Assembly: GCA_902787185.1 (NCBI GenBank)
Contig: CADAFP010000018.1
Span: 1-37,107, forward strand
DNA length: 37,107 nt
Direction of reading: 5' to 3'
From: an uncultured Bacteroidales bacterium
Lineage (GTDB): Bacteria; Bacteroidota; Bacteroidia; Bacteroidales; Muribaculaceae
The position numbers and the translations under genes are program-made. Shown in pieces: positions 6,355-14,937 of the stretch. The notes below the pieces were generated by a model. It was not told where the DNA came from. It saw nothing but the letters and a program-made list of their open reading frames with translations, and made no database searches. Position 1 is the stretch's first letter. Every line of letters starts with the position of its first letter.

Positions 6355-9249
6355 TTAGTTGCCCAAAATGATGTCGATGATGGCGGTCACATCACCGATG
6401 CCGATGACGCCGTCACCGTCAACGTCGGCGACGGGATAAGCACTAGCGGAGGCGTTACCCGACAGAATCAAGTCGATGAGTGCAGTCACATCGCCAATGG
6501 CCACGAGACCGTCGCCATCCAGGTCACCGAGAATCAACAGGCCCGTGAAGGCGACATTATCCACAGCGAAGTAGTCGCCCTCGGGGTTAACGCTGTAGTC
6601 CTTACTGTAACGCCACTCCAGCAAGTGAGTGCCTGCGCTCAGCTGGGCGGTATAGGTCTCCCAATCATTCTGGCGTTGGCCGTAGCTGAACTTCTGCACC
6701 CCGTCAATCGAGAAGATGCAACGGTCATAAGATGACCCCTCGCCCCAAGCCTTGAACTCAAACGAAACGCTGCCGCCGCTGCCCACCGTGACTGTGGCAG
6801 TCAACGTCGAATTGCTTGAGGTAATGCCCTTGTTTCCAGAGATGGCGTACACGCGATTGTCATCTACAATATTGGTCCACGGATAATTATCCGTGGATCT
6901 GAACTTGACAGTGCCACTACCCGCGTTGAGCGCATAGTCCAATGAGGGATTTATCGTGGTGAAGAGGCCCCAATTCTCATCACCTCGATAGGACTGGATT
7001 GAGGCTTCGGGCACAAAGAGGGTGAATTCCGAGTAAGTGCCGCTGCCGCCAAAGGCCTCTTCCTCCAGTGTGGGCGGGACGGGCGCCAGGCAGGTCAGGC
7101 TCTTGAGGTTGGGGTTTGACATCACTGCCCAAGAGCGAATATAAGCCGTCGTCTCAGGAAGCGTCAGACTGGTTAAGGATGGGCATGACACGAAGGCAAG
7201 GAATCCGATATGTGTCACCCGATATGTTTGACCGTCGTATTGCACTGTGCTGGGAATCACCACGTCTCCACTATAGAACTCCTGGTGGTCACCATTATAG
7301 CTAAAGTCCCTAATCGTGACAGTAACCGTGTGATTGCCTCCTATCCTATAGGCGATGCCATTATACAGGAAGTCATAATCACGAATATACATTTGTGCGA
7401 AGTCTTTCCATCCATCTGTCTGAGCGTAAAGGTCAGACCCTTGTATCGGCACATAGAGAATGGCGTTGCTGTAGGTTGATGCACTAAATGATTCAGTCGA
7501 ATATAATGTGGGAGGCGTGGTCGCCCTGCAGTTGACGCTTGTCAGGGCAGTGCAGCCGCGAAACGCCCAAGAGCCTATTGTCGTCACATTGCTGGGGATA
7601 ATCACACTCGTCAGATTGACGGAATTTAAGAAAGCTGCAGCACCGATGGATGTAACCGTATAAGTCTTGCCACCATAGGTCACACGGTCAGGAATCACCA
7701 CGTTGCCACTGTAACTGTTGTAGTTTTCGTCCTTGTAGGTCACCTCCACGGCTCTTGTACTCTTGATCTTGTAATAAATGCCATCGACTTCAAAGTCATA
7801 GATTCCCGTGACATGGGTGAACCGCTTCCACCCGAAAGCAGCCTGATAAGCACTCTTGCTGGCATTGGGGACGTAGAGGTAGGCATTACTGTAAACCTCA
7901 TCATCAAACATTTCATTAGCTAATGAGGGCGGTGTGGTTGCCAAGCAGGTCACAGTTCTCAAAGCAGGACATTCCAGGAATGCATTCTGCCAGATTTCAG
8001 TCACTCCGCTGCCGATGGTTAAATCAGTCAAGTCTGTGCATCCCCTGAATGCTAAAGAGCCTATGCTGGTCACCGAGTTGGGAATCATCACACTTGTCAG
8101 GCCAGAATTCATAAATGCTGAATTTCCTATGGTGGCCACGGTCCCGGGAATCGTCAAATTCGTCAAGCTATAGCAAGAAGCGAATAAATGGTCACCAATA
8201 GCAGTTAACGAATTGGGAAGTGTCACACTCGTCAAATCATAGCAGTGATCAAACGCATAACCACCTATAGAGGTCACCGAATTGGGGATGGTCACACTCG
8301 TCAGACCATAACAGCGCGAGAACGCTTCGTCACCTATGGCTGTAACCTGATAGGTCTTTCCACCAAATGGGACACTACTTGGAATGGACAAACTGCCGCT
8401 GAATCCATCAACGACACCATACACTTCGACGGTATTGCTGCCCGTGATGACAGTATTGTTGCCGTTGATTCTGTAATAAAGGTCGTTATACTTGAATGAG
8501 TAAGGCAACTCCTGAATGTTGGTAAAATTTCCCCACCAGTCGGCAGACCGATAGTCTCCCGAACAGCCTCTGGGCACATAGAGCGTAGCACGGTTATACG
8601 TATCTTCGCTAAACGGATAAATGCTGTTTTCATAGGAAGGCAGGAATACGGGAGGGGTTTTAGCAAGACAGGTCAAACTCGTCAAGGCGGGGCATTCAAC
8701 GAACGCATAGTCACCTATACTCGTTACCGAGCTACCGATAGTCAAACTCTCTAGATTCACACAACCATGAAATGCATACATACCAATGGTTTTCACCGAG
8801 TCGGGGATTATTAGGCTGGTGAATGAAACATACTGAAATGCACCTTCGCCAATAGAAGTTACCGAATTCGGGATGGTAATAGATGTCATGCGATTACAAT
8901 CATGGAACGAGGCGTCACCAATAGTGGTCACAGTTGATGGTATCGTCACACTCTTTATAAAGCTGGAATGGAACGCACAGTCACCAATAGCAGTCACTTG
9001 ATAACTGGTGCCGTTATATGGCACGCTGCTGGGGATTATCACATCTTCAATGCCACTATAACTACCTTGGTTGTAAACACCTGACGAAGGATTATACATT
9101 CCATAGGTCACCTCAACGGTCTTGTTCGTTGAACTGGTGATATTGTAATAGAGGACGCCTGATTTAAAATCGTAGGCTTTGGCCCCGAGGGCACACGACA
9201 GGGCCGCCACAAGGGCGAATAGCCTAAAAAGTAGAAATTTCCTTTTCAT
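6355..9249 (-). CDS. BspA-like leucine-rich-repeat surface protein with C-terminal dockerin-like module
   Basis: 964 residues. Signal peptide LLFRLFALVAALSCALGAKA. The body (about 30-780) consists of treponemal/BspA-type LRRs (LRR_5, PF13306) with the repeating pattern IPNSVTSIGEGAF, arranged in blocks that each close with a conserved TCLAxTPP...LYVP...Y segment and restart with a FxxNGIxYxI...V strand. From about 790 to 900 there is a different, beta-rich segment (SGGSVSFEFKAWGEGSSYD) resembling a jelly-roll. The last 60 residues hold two Asp-rich loops (LDGDGL and VDGDGV), each followed by IGDVTALID or IGDVTAIID, a dockerin type I-like pair. BspA proteins are surface adhesins binding host matrix or bacteria. 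The gene has its own promoter and terminator and is a tandem copy of the next gene. Confidence 0.9.
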   Translation of the reverse strand: MKRKFLLFRLFALVAALSCALGAKAYDFKSGVLYYNITSSTNKTVEVTYGMYNPSSGVYNQGSYSGIEDVIIPSSVPYNGTSYQVTAIGDCAFHSSFIKSVTIPSTVTTIGDASFHDCNRMTSITIPNSVTSIGEGAFQYVSFTSLIIPDSVKTIGMYAFHGCVNLESLTIGSSVTSIGDYAFVECPALTSLTCLAKTPPVFLPSYENSIYPFSEDTYNRATLYVPRGCSGDYRSADWWGNFTNIQELPYSFKYNDLYYRINGNNTVITGSNTVEVYGVVDGFSGSLSIPSSVPFGGKTYQVTAIGDEAFSRCYGLTSVTIPNSVTSIGGYAFDHCYDLTSVTLPNSLTAIGDHLFASCYSLTNLTIPGTVATIGNSAFMNSGLTSVMIPNSVTSIGSLAFRGCTDLTDLTIGSGVTEIWQNAFLECPALRTVTCLATTPPSLANEMFDDEVYSNAYLYVPNASKSAYQAAFGWKRFTHVTGIYDFEVDGIYYKIKSTRAVEVTYKDENYNSYSGNVVIPDRVTYGGKTYTVTSIGAAAFLNSVNLTSVIIPSNVTTIGSWAFRGCTALTSVNCRATTPPTLYSTESFSASTYSNAILYVPIQGSDLYAQTDGWKDFAQMYIRDYDFLYNGIAYRIGGNHTVTVTIRDFSYNGDHQEFYSGDVVIPSTVQYDGQTYRVTHIGFLAFVSCPSLTSLTLPETTAYIRSWAVMSNPNLKSLTCLAPVPPTLEEEAFGGSGTYSEFTLFVPEASIQSYRGDENWGLFTTINPSLDYALNAGSGTVKFRSTDNYPWTNIVDDNRVYAISGNKGITSSNSTLTATVTVGSGGSVSFEFKAWGEGSSYDRCIFSIDGVQKFSYGQRQNDWETYTAQLSAGTHLLEWRYSKDYSVNPEGDYFAVDNVAFTGLLILGDLDGDGLVAIGDVTALIDLILSGNASASAYPVADVDGDGVIGIGDVTAIIDIILGN

Positions 9250-9296
9250 AAGCGATAGTTTTTTAGTTTAGATAATTATGATTAACAACGATTGGG

Positions 9297-9329
9297 GCAA
9301 ATATAGGGATTTATTTGCAAAATAACAAA
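9297..9329 (-). promoter_or_regulatory. Promoter of the first BspA-like gene
   Basis: Read on the minus strand, TTTG (9326-9329) is followed after 20 nt by TATATTTGC (9297-9305). The predicted leader is about 40 nt. The sequence is nearly identical to the promoter of the upstream paralog at 14723-14754. Confidence 0.8.
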
Positions 9330-9346
9330 TAATTTGACAGTTTTTC

Positions 9347-9381
9347 AGTTTGCAGAGCCTCGCCTTGGCGTGGCCGGTCGG
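9347..9381. repeat. GC-rich 35-bp palindromic repeat, copy 2
   Basis: Same element as 6185-6219 (33 of 35 positions). It starts exactly where homology between the 5' regions of the two BspA-like genes ends. A short stem, CCGCC with GGCGG, follows near 9419-9434. Confidence 0.8.
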
Positions 9382-9441
9382 GAGGGCTGTGTGTCATAAG
9401 TCAACTATATTAGCATAACCGCCCGTTAGGCGGGAAAGATA

Positions 9442-9489
9442 CTAAAAATTCAAGTTTCCAGGGTGAAAACTCCTCTGGAAACTTGAATT
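9442..9489 (-). terminator. Terminator of the second BspA-like gene
   Basis: A 15-bp perfect stem, 9447-9461 pairing with 9475-9489, with a T run on the minus strand; identical in stem and loop to 6264-6311. Confidence 0.85.
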
Positions 9490-9529
9490 GTATAAAGGGA
9501 TGAGAAACCTTCGCCGACAGATCTATGGG

Positions 9530-12500
9530 TTAGTTGCCCAGAATGCTGTCGATGATAGCGGTCACGTCGGCAATACCCACCACGCCATCGCCGTTGAAGT
9601 CGGCGACAGGATTATAATCACTATTGCCGCTGAGAATGCTGTCAATGATGGTGGTCACGTCGGCAATACCCAGGATACCGTCACCGTTCACGTCACCGGG
9701 AATGGCATTAGCGATAATCCGCGAGAAGTTGCTCCAGACGTAGGCTTCCTGATAATCGCTTACTGACTCGGCAGGAACTTTGAGGATACCGCTAGTATAG
9801 GTGTTTTGTTCAAACGTCTCTTCGCCATAGAGCGTAGGCGGAGTGATGGCTAAGCAAGTCACGTCCCTTAAATTGTAACACTCTATAAATGCATAATCAC
9901 CAATTGAGGTCACACTGCTCGGAATGGTCACACTCGCCAAATATTGACATTCTCCAAATGCATTATTACCGATAGTGGTTACCGTGTTAGGTATCTCCAC
10001 GCTTAACATGCCAACACAACTATAGAATGCATCATCTCCGATGCGGGTTATCTGGTAAGTCGTGCCCATAAACGTCACTTCCTCGGGTATGACCACATCG
10101 CCACTGATTATCCGATAGTCATAAGTAGCAATCTCGACGGCATCATTTTCCAAGAATAGATAGCCAAGGCCTTCCACCTCGAAGTCGAAGGCAAGCTGTT
10201 GGATGCTGCCGAAGTGGCTCCACCTTTCTTCAGCCTGATAGGCGGCTAAGGAGTGGTAGGGCACATAGAGGGTGGCATTTGCTTCATCCCAATCATAAGA
10301 GAAGCCATGCAGTAAAGGAGGAGTGAGGGCTAAGCAGGTTACCATCCTTAAATCATAGTTACGGTCAAAAGCAAACATGCCGATTTCAACCAATCCGCTA
10401 CCGAGGATTATTTCCGTGAATGAGCACCCTCCAAAGGCATTTTCGCCGATGGTGGTCACCGAGTTGGGGACAATCAGAGTTCCCTGGAGATGATAGCTTG
10501 CGAAAGCCTCATCATCGATGGTTATCAACGAGTTGGGGAGGGTCACCGACCTAAACGAGGAATCGCAACGGTAGAAAGCACGGTAGCCGATGCGAGTCAC
10601 TGTTTCAGGCATGCTCACGCTCGAGAGTCCGGTGCTTGCCCTGAAGGCATAGTCGCCGATGGCAGTTACCAGGTAGGTCGCGCCGTCGTTGCTTACCGAG
10701 GCGGGGATGGTGACATCGCCGCTGTAAGTGTTCCCATAGGTGCCATAGGTCACCTCAACAGAGAAGTCGCTTGTGATATTGTAATAGATACCGTCCACGA
10801 CGAAGTCATAGATGGGCATGGCGACCGTCTTGTTAAAGCGGTTCCATCCGCCTGTGGTTTCATAGGCTCTCAACGCATTGGCGGGCACGGTGAGGGTGGC
10901 ATTGGCATAGGTGGTTTGGTCAAACACATTGTAGTTGTAGTTTTCCCAAGCCAAGTTTGGCGGTGTGGTGGCTAGACAGGTCACACTCGTCAAGGCGGAA
11001 CAATAACCAAATGCATAATTACCAATTGTGGTCACACCGCTGCCGATAGTCACGCTCTCCAACTGCCAATTCTCTTCAAAGGCACTAAGACCTATGGATT
11101 CTACCGAATTGGGGATGGTCACGCTCGTCAATGGGGTTAAATAGAATGCATATTTACCAATTGATGTCACCGAATTTCCAATGGTCACACTTGACAAATC
11201 AGATTCACCAAAGGCATTATCACCGATGTAAATCACCGTGTTGGGAATCACCGCGCCTGTCAAGGTCATGTCATAGAACGCAAATTCTCCGATTCCCGTC
11301 ACGCTATAGCTCCCGGCAAAGTCGCCAGCAGAGTCGCCGATATAGTAGTTGTACACTACCTCGGGGATAATGACTTCGCCAGAGAGTTCATGATCACAAT
11401 AACTAACCTCAATGGTATTCATACTTGTAATTTTGTAGCCGAGACCATTGACCATGAAGTCGTAGGTAAGTTGTCGGATGCTGCCGAACCGGGCCCAATC
11501 TTCGTTAGCTTGATAGGCGGCTAAGGAGTGGTAGGGCACATAGAGGGTGACATTTTCTTCAAGCAAATCATAAGAGAAGCCAGGCAGCAAAGGAGGAGTG
11601 AGGGCTAAGCAGGTTACCCTCCTCAAATAACCGTTACGGTCAAAAGCAAACATGCCGATTTCAACCAATCCGCTACCGAGGGTTATTTCCGTGAAAGAGC
11701 ACTCTCCAAAGGCGTTTTCGCCGATGGTGGTCACCGAGTTGGGGACAATCAGAGTGCCCTTGAGCCAAGTGCTTGCAAAAGCCTCATCATCGATGATTAT
11801 CAACGAGTTGGGGAGGGTTACCGACCTAAACGAGGAGTCGCAACGGTAGAAGGCGCGGTAGCCGATGCGGGTCACCGTTTCAGGCATGCTCACGCTCGTG
11901 AGTCCGGTGCTTGACCTGAAGGCATAGTCGCCAATGGCGGTTACCATGTAGGTCGCGCCGCCGTTGCTTACCGAGGCGGGGATGGTGACATCGCCGCTGT
12001 AAGTGTTCCCATAGGTGCCATAGGTCACCTCAACGGTGTTGTTGGACAAAATCCTGTAATAGATGCCGTCCACGACGAAGTCATCATTGGGCAAGGCAGT
12101 CATCTTGTTAAAGCGGTTCCATCCGAGTGAGTTTTCATAGGCACTCAACGCGTTGTCGGGCACGGTGAGGGTGGCATTGGCGTAGGTGGTTTGGTCAAAC
12201 ACATTGATGTTTGCCAACGTTGGTGGCCTTGAAGCCAAACAGGTCACACTCGTCAAGGCTGAGCAACCCCTAAACGCAGCTTCACCAATGGTTTTCACCG
12301 AGTTAGGGATAGTTATACTTGTCAAATTAGAACAGCTATTGAAGGCCCCGCCGCAGATTGTTGTCAACGAATTACCCAAATTCACACTCATCAGGCCCGA
12401 ACATTCGCTGAAAGCATCATACCCTATTTCAGTAACCGAATTGGGAATGGTGACTGATGTCAGTCCAGTACATCTCCTAAATGCATCCAGGCCAATGGTT

Positions 12501-14674
12501 CTTACCGAGTTGCCAAACGACACATTCCATAATAGTGGACAGTCTGCAAAGCAAACCTGTCCTAACACGGTCACAGTGTTGGGGATGGTCACTTTTGTCA
12601 AGTTGGCGCAATTGTTGAACGCATAGTTGCCAATGGCAGTCACCGTATAGGTCTTACCGCCGTTTGGCACTGTGGGAGGGATAGATATGTTGCCGTAGTA
12701 AGTGCCAGCGCTGCCGTTGTAGGTGACCTCGACGGTATTGCTGCCCGTGATGTTATAGAAAATACCATTGTATTGAAAGGAGTAAGGCAACTCTTGAATG
12801 TCGGGGAAATGTTCCCACTCAGGGGCGGACTGATAGACGCTCTTACAGCCTTTGGGCACATAGAGCGTGGCTTCAGTCCAATCATTTTCAAAATCACCTT
12901 GCAGTAGCTGGTCAAACACGCCGCCTCCAGTCGCTGGAGGTGTGGTTGCCAGACAAGTCACAGTCTCCAAGTATTGGTTCCCTGAAAACGCACCATCACC
13001 GATATAGGTCACCGATGCGGGGATGGTCAAAGAAGTCATGTGGAGGCCACCGAATGCATCCTCACCAATGGTTGTCACGGAGTTGCCTATGGTCAGACTT
13101 GTCAAACCACCACAGCTAAAAAACGCAGCATTTCCAATAGTGAGGACTGAATTGGGTATCGTCATGCTGGTCAATCCACTGCAATTAGCAAACGCTGCGT
13201 TACCGATATAGGTCACCGTGTTGGGGATGGAAACACTCTTTAATGCAGCTCCTAATTCATATTCACTAAACCAAAACGCATCCTCTCCGATGCCAGTCAC
13301 CGTATAGGTCTTACTGCCGTGGGGCACGGTGGGAGGGATAGATATGATGCCGCTGTAAGTGTTGCAGCCGCCGTTGTTGGTCACCTCGACAGTGTTGCTG
13401 CCCGTGATGGCATAGAAAATTCCGTTATAATTGAAATCGTAAGTCAACTCTTGAATGTCGTCGAAGTCCTCCCACCAATCAGCATTTCGGTAGGCTTGTC
13501 TGCATCCCTTGGGCACATAGAGCGTGGCTTCGCTGTAGGTCTCATCGCTAAACGGCTCTTCTTCCATGCCTGAGTCTGACTCAAAAAGAGGAGGTGTGGC
13601 AGCCAAACAAGTAATGCTCGACAAACTTGTGCAACCCCAGAAGGCATATTCATAGATATATTCTACACCACTGCCAATCGTTAGTGTCGTTAGGTTACTG
13701 CAATGAGCGAATGCACTTCCATAAATGATCTGGACCGAGTTGGGAATCGTCAAGTTCATCAAGCCAGAGCAATTATCGAACGCGTTTTCCCCGATCTGTG
13801 TCACCGTCGAGGAAATTGTCACGCTTGTCAAATCTCGACAGTTATCAAACGCACTATTGCCGATGCGAGTCACCGTATAGGTCTTGCCGTCGTGGGGCAC
13901 GGTGGGAGGGATAGATATGTTGCCGCTGTAAGTGTTGCAGCCGCCGTTGTTGGTCACCTCGACAGTGTTGCTGCCCGTGATGGCATAGAAAATTCCGTTA
14001 TAATTGAAATCGTAAGGCGACTCTTGAATGTTGTCGAAGTCCCCCCACCAATCAGCATTTCGGTAGGCTTGTCTGCATCCCTTGGGCACATAGAGCGTGG
14101 CTTCGCTGTAGGTCTCATCGCTAAACGGGATTTGTATATTGTCTGAGATTGATTCAAAATTAGGTGGGGTGACAGCTAAACAAGTAATGTTAGACAAGCT
14201 TGTGCAACCCCAGAAGACAGCATCATCGATTACTCTCACATTACTGCCAATCGTTAGTGTCGCTAGGTTACTGCAATTAAAGAATGCACAATAATCAATA
14301 TATCCGACCGAGTTGGGAATCGTCAGGCTCGTCAAGCCAGAGCAATTATCGAACGCGTTTTCCCCGATCTGTGTCACCGTCGAGGAAATTGTCACGCTTG
14401 TAAGGTTACGACTCTGATAGAATGCATAGGCACCAATTCGCACAACTTGATATCTAATTCCTCCATAGTCAACTGAATTGGGAATGGTCACACTACCACT
14501 ATATGGGCTGGCTTGGTAGTTATTGGGGTTTGTCACCTCTACGTATTTGTTGGCATCACTCCAGATGTTATAGTAGATGCCATTTTTGTAGAAATCGTAA
14601 GCATTGACCCCGAGGGTGCACGACAGGGCCGCCACGAGGGCGAATAGCCTAAAAAGTAGAAATTTCCTTTTCAT
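9530..14674 (-). CDS. Large BspA-like leucine-rich-repeat surface protein with dockerin-like module
   Basis: 1714 residues. The signal peptide (LLFRLFALVAALSCTLGVNA) is almost identical to that of the adjacent 964-residue paralog. The protein is a long succession of BspA/TpLRR units (VTIPNSVTSIGxxAF...C) grouped in about eight blocks, each closed by TCLAxTPP...LYVPxxxxxxY and reopened by a YDFxxNGIxYxI...VEVT strand. The C-terminal 60 residues are a dockerin-like pair: VNGDGILGIADVTTIID, then FNGDGVVGIADVTAIID. At DNA level it contains two recent internal duplications (offsets 573 and 1275 bp), so its length probably varies between strains. It is likely exported and surface-exposed as an adhesin; the binding partner is unknown. 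It has its own promoter and terminator. Confidence 0.9.
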   Translation of the reverse strand: MKRKFLLFRLFALVAALSCTLGVNAYDFYKNGIYYNIWSDANKYVEVTNPNNYQASPYSGSVTIPNSVDYGGIRYQVVRIGAYAFYQSRNLTSVTISSTVTQIGENAFDNCSGLTSLTIPNSVGYIDYCAFFNCSNLATLTIGSNVRVIDDAVFWGCTSLSNITCLAVTPPNFESISDNIQIPFSDETYSEATLYVPKGCRQAYRNADWWGDFDNIQESPYDFNYNGIFYAITGSNTVEVTNNGGCNTYSGNISIPPTVPHDGKTYTVTRIGNSAFDNCRDLTSVTISSTVTQIGENAFDNCSGLMNLTIPNSVQIIYGSAFAHCSNLTTLTIGSGVEYIYEYAFWGCTSLSSITCLAATPPLFESDSGMEEEPFSDETYSEATLYVPKGCRQAYRNADWWEDFDDIQELTYDFNYNGIFYAITGSNTVEVTNNGGCNTYSGIISIPPTVPHGSKTYTVTGIGEDAFWFSEYELGAALKSVSIPNTVTYIGNAAFANCSGLTSMTIPNSVLTIGNAAFFSCGGLTSLTIGNSVTTIGEDAFGGLHMTSLTIPASVTYIGDGAFSGNQYLETVTCLATTPPATGGGVFDQLLQGDFENDWTEATLYVPKGCKSVYQSAPEWEHFPDIQELPYSFQYNGIFYNITGSNTVEVTYNGSAGTYYGNISIPPTVPNGGKTYTVTAIGNYAFNNCANLTKVTIPNTVTVLGQVCFADCPLLWNVSFGNSVRTIGLDAFRRCTGLTSVTIPNSVTEIGYDAFSECSGLMSVNLGNSLTTICGGAFNSCSNLTSITIPNSVKTIGEAAFRGCSALTSVTCLASRPPTLANINVFDQTTYANATLTVPDNALSAYENSLGWNRFNKMTALPNDDFVVDGIYYRILSNNTVEVTYGTYGNTYSGDVTIPASVSNGGATYMVTAIGDYAFRSSTGLTSVSMPETVTRIGYRAFYRCDSSFRSVTLPNSLIIIDDEAFASTWLKGTLIVPNSVTTIGENAFGECSFTEITLGSGLVEIGMFAFDRNGYLRRVTCLALTPPLLPGFSYDLLEENVTLYVPYHSLAAYQANEDWARFGSIRQLTYDFMVNGLGYKITSMNTIEVSYCDHELSGEVIIPEVVYNYYIGDSAGDFAGSYSVTGIGEFAFYDMTLTGAVIPNTVIYIGDNAFGESDLSSVTIGNSVTSIGKYAFYLTPLTSVTIPNSVESIGLSAFEENWQLESVTIGSGVTTIGNYAFGYCSALTSVTCLATTPPNLAWENYNYNVFDQTTYANATLTVPANALRAYETTGGWNRFNKTVAMPIYDFVVDGIYYNITSDFSVEVTYGTYGNTYSGDVTIPASVSNDGATYLVTAIGDYAFRASTGLSSVSMPETVTRIGYRAFYRCDSSFRSVTLPNSLITIDDEAFASYHLQGTLIVPNSVTTIGENAFGGCSFTEIILGSGLVEIGMFAFDRNYDLRMVTCLALTPPLLHGFSYDWDEANATLYVPYHSLAAYQAEERWSHFGSIQQLAFDFEVEGLGYLFLENDAVEIATYDYRIISGDVVIPEEVTFMGTTYQITRIGDDAFYSCVGMLSVEIPNTVTTIGNNAFGECQYLASVTIPSSVTSIGDYAFIECYNLRDVTCLAITPPTLYGEETFEQNTYTSGILKVPAESVSDYQEAYVWSNFSRIIANAIPGDVNGDGILGIADVTTIIDSILSGNSDYNPVADFNGDGVVGIADVTAIIDSILGN
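10190..12205. repeat. Intragenic 0.74-kb duplication, offset 1275 bp
   Basis: About 10190-10930 and 11465-12205 are near-identical (for example the shared stretch around 10246 and 11521, and the linker coding for TYGNTYSGDVTIPASVSN in both). The offset is 425 codons exactly, so the frame is kept. It encodes repeated LRR blocks. Confidence 0.75.
13293..14129. repeat. Intragenic 0.26-kb duplication, offset 573 bp
   Basis: About 13293-13556 and 13866-14129 are almost identical, 573 bp (191 codons) apart, encoding the block FNYNGIFYAITGSNTVEVT and the following LYVPKGCRQAYRNADWW segment. Confidence 0.8.
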
Positions 14675-14722
14675 AAGCGATAGTTTTTTTAGTTTAGATA
14701 ATTATGATTAACAACGATTGCG

Positions 14723-14754
14723 GCAAATATAGGGATTTTTTACAAAATAACAAA
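14723..14754 (-). promoter_or_regulatory. Promoter of the second BspA-like gene
   Basis: On the minus strand TTTG (14751-14754) precedes TATATTTGC (14723-14731) by 19 nt; the leader is about 40 nt. The leader is the same as that of the 964-residue paralog apart from a longer T run and single changes. Confidence 0.8.
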
Positions 14755-14789
14755 TAAATTGACAGTTTTTCAGCATATAGAGTGAGGAA

Positions 14790-14937
14790 TTAGAAATTAG
14801 GAGTTAGGAGTTAGGAGTTAAAGGCATCCGCACTCCTGTTAAAAAAGGAATGCGGATGCCCACTAATGCCTAATGCCTAAAACCTAAAACCTAATGCCTA
14901 AAACCTAAAGCCTAAAGCAAAGCCTAAAGCCTAATGC
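14790..14937. repeat. Heptamer array R4 with 14-bp central hairpin
   Basis: Left array: TTAGAAA once then TTAGGAG three times (14790-14817). Centre: GGCATCCGCACTCC (14823-14836) pairs with GGAATGCGGATGCC (14847-14860) with one mismatch. Right array (14863-14937): ten CTAATGC, CTAAAAC or CTAAAGC units, with one 5-nt slip at 14919-14923. The final unit supplies the stop codon and last His codon of the 960-residue protein gene. The hairpin may also serve as its transcript end; its T run is short. Confidence 0.9.
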
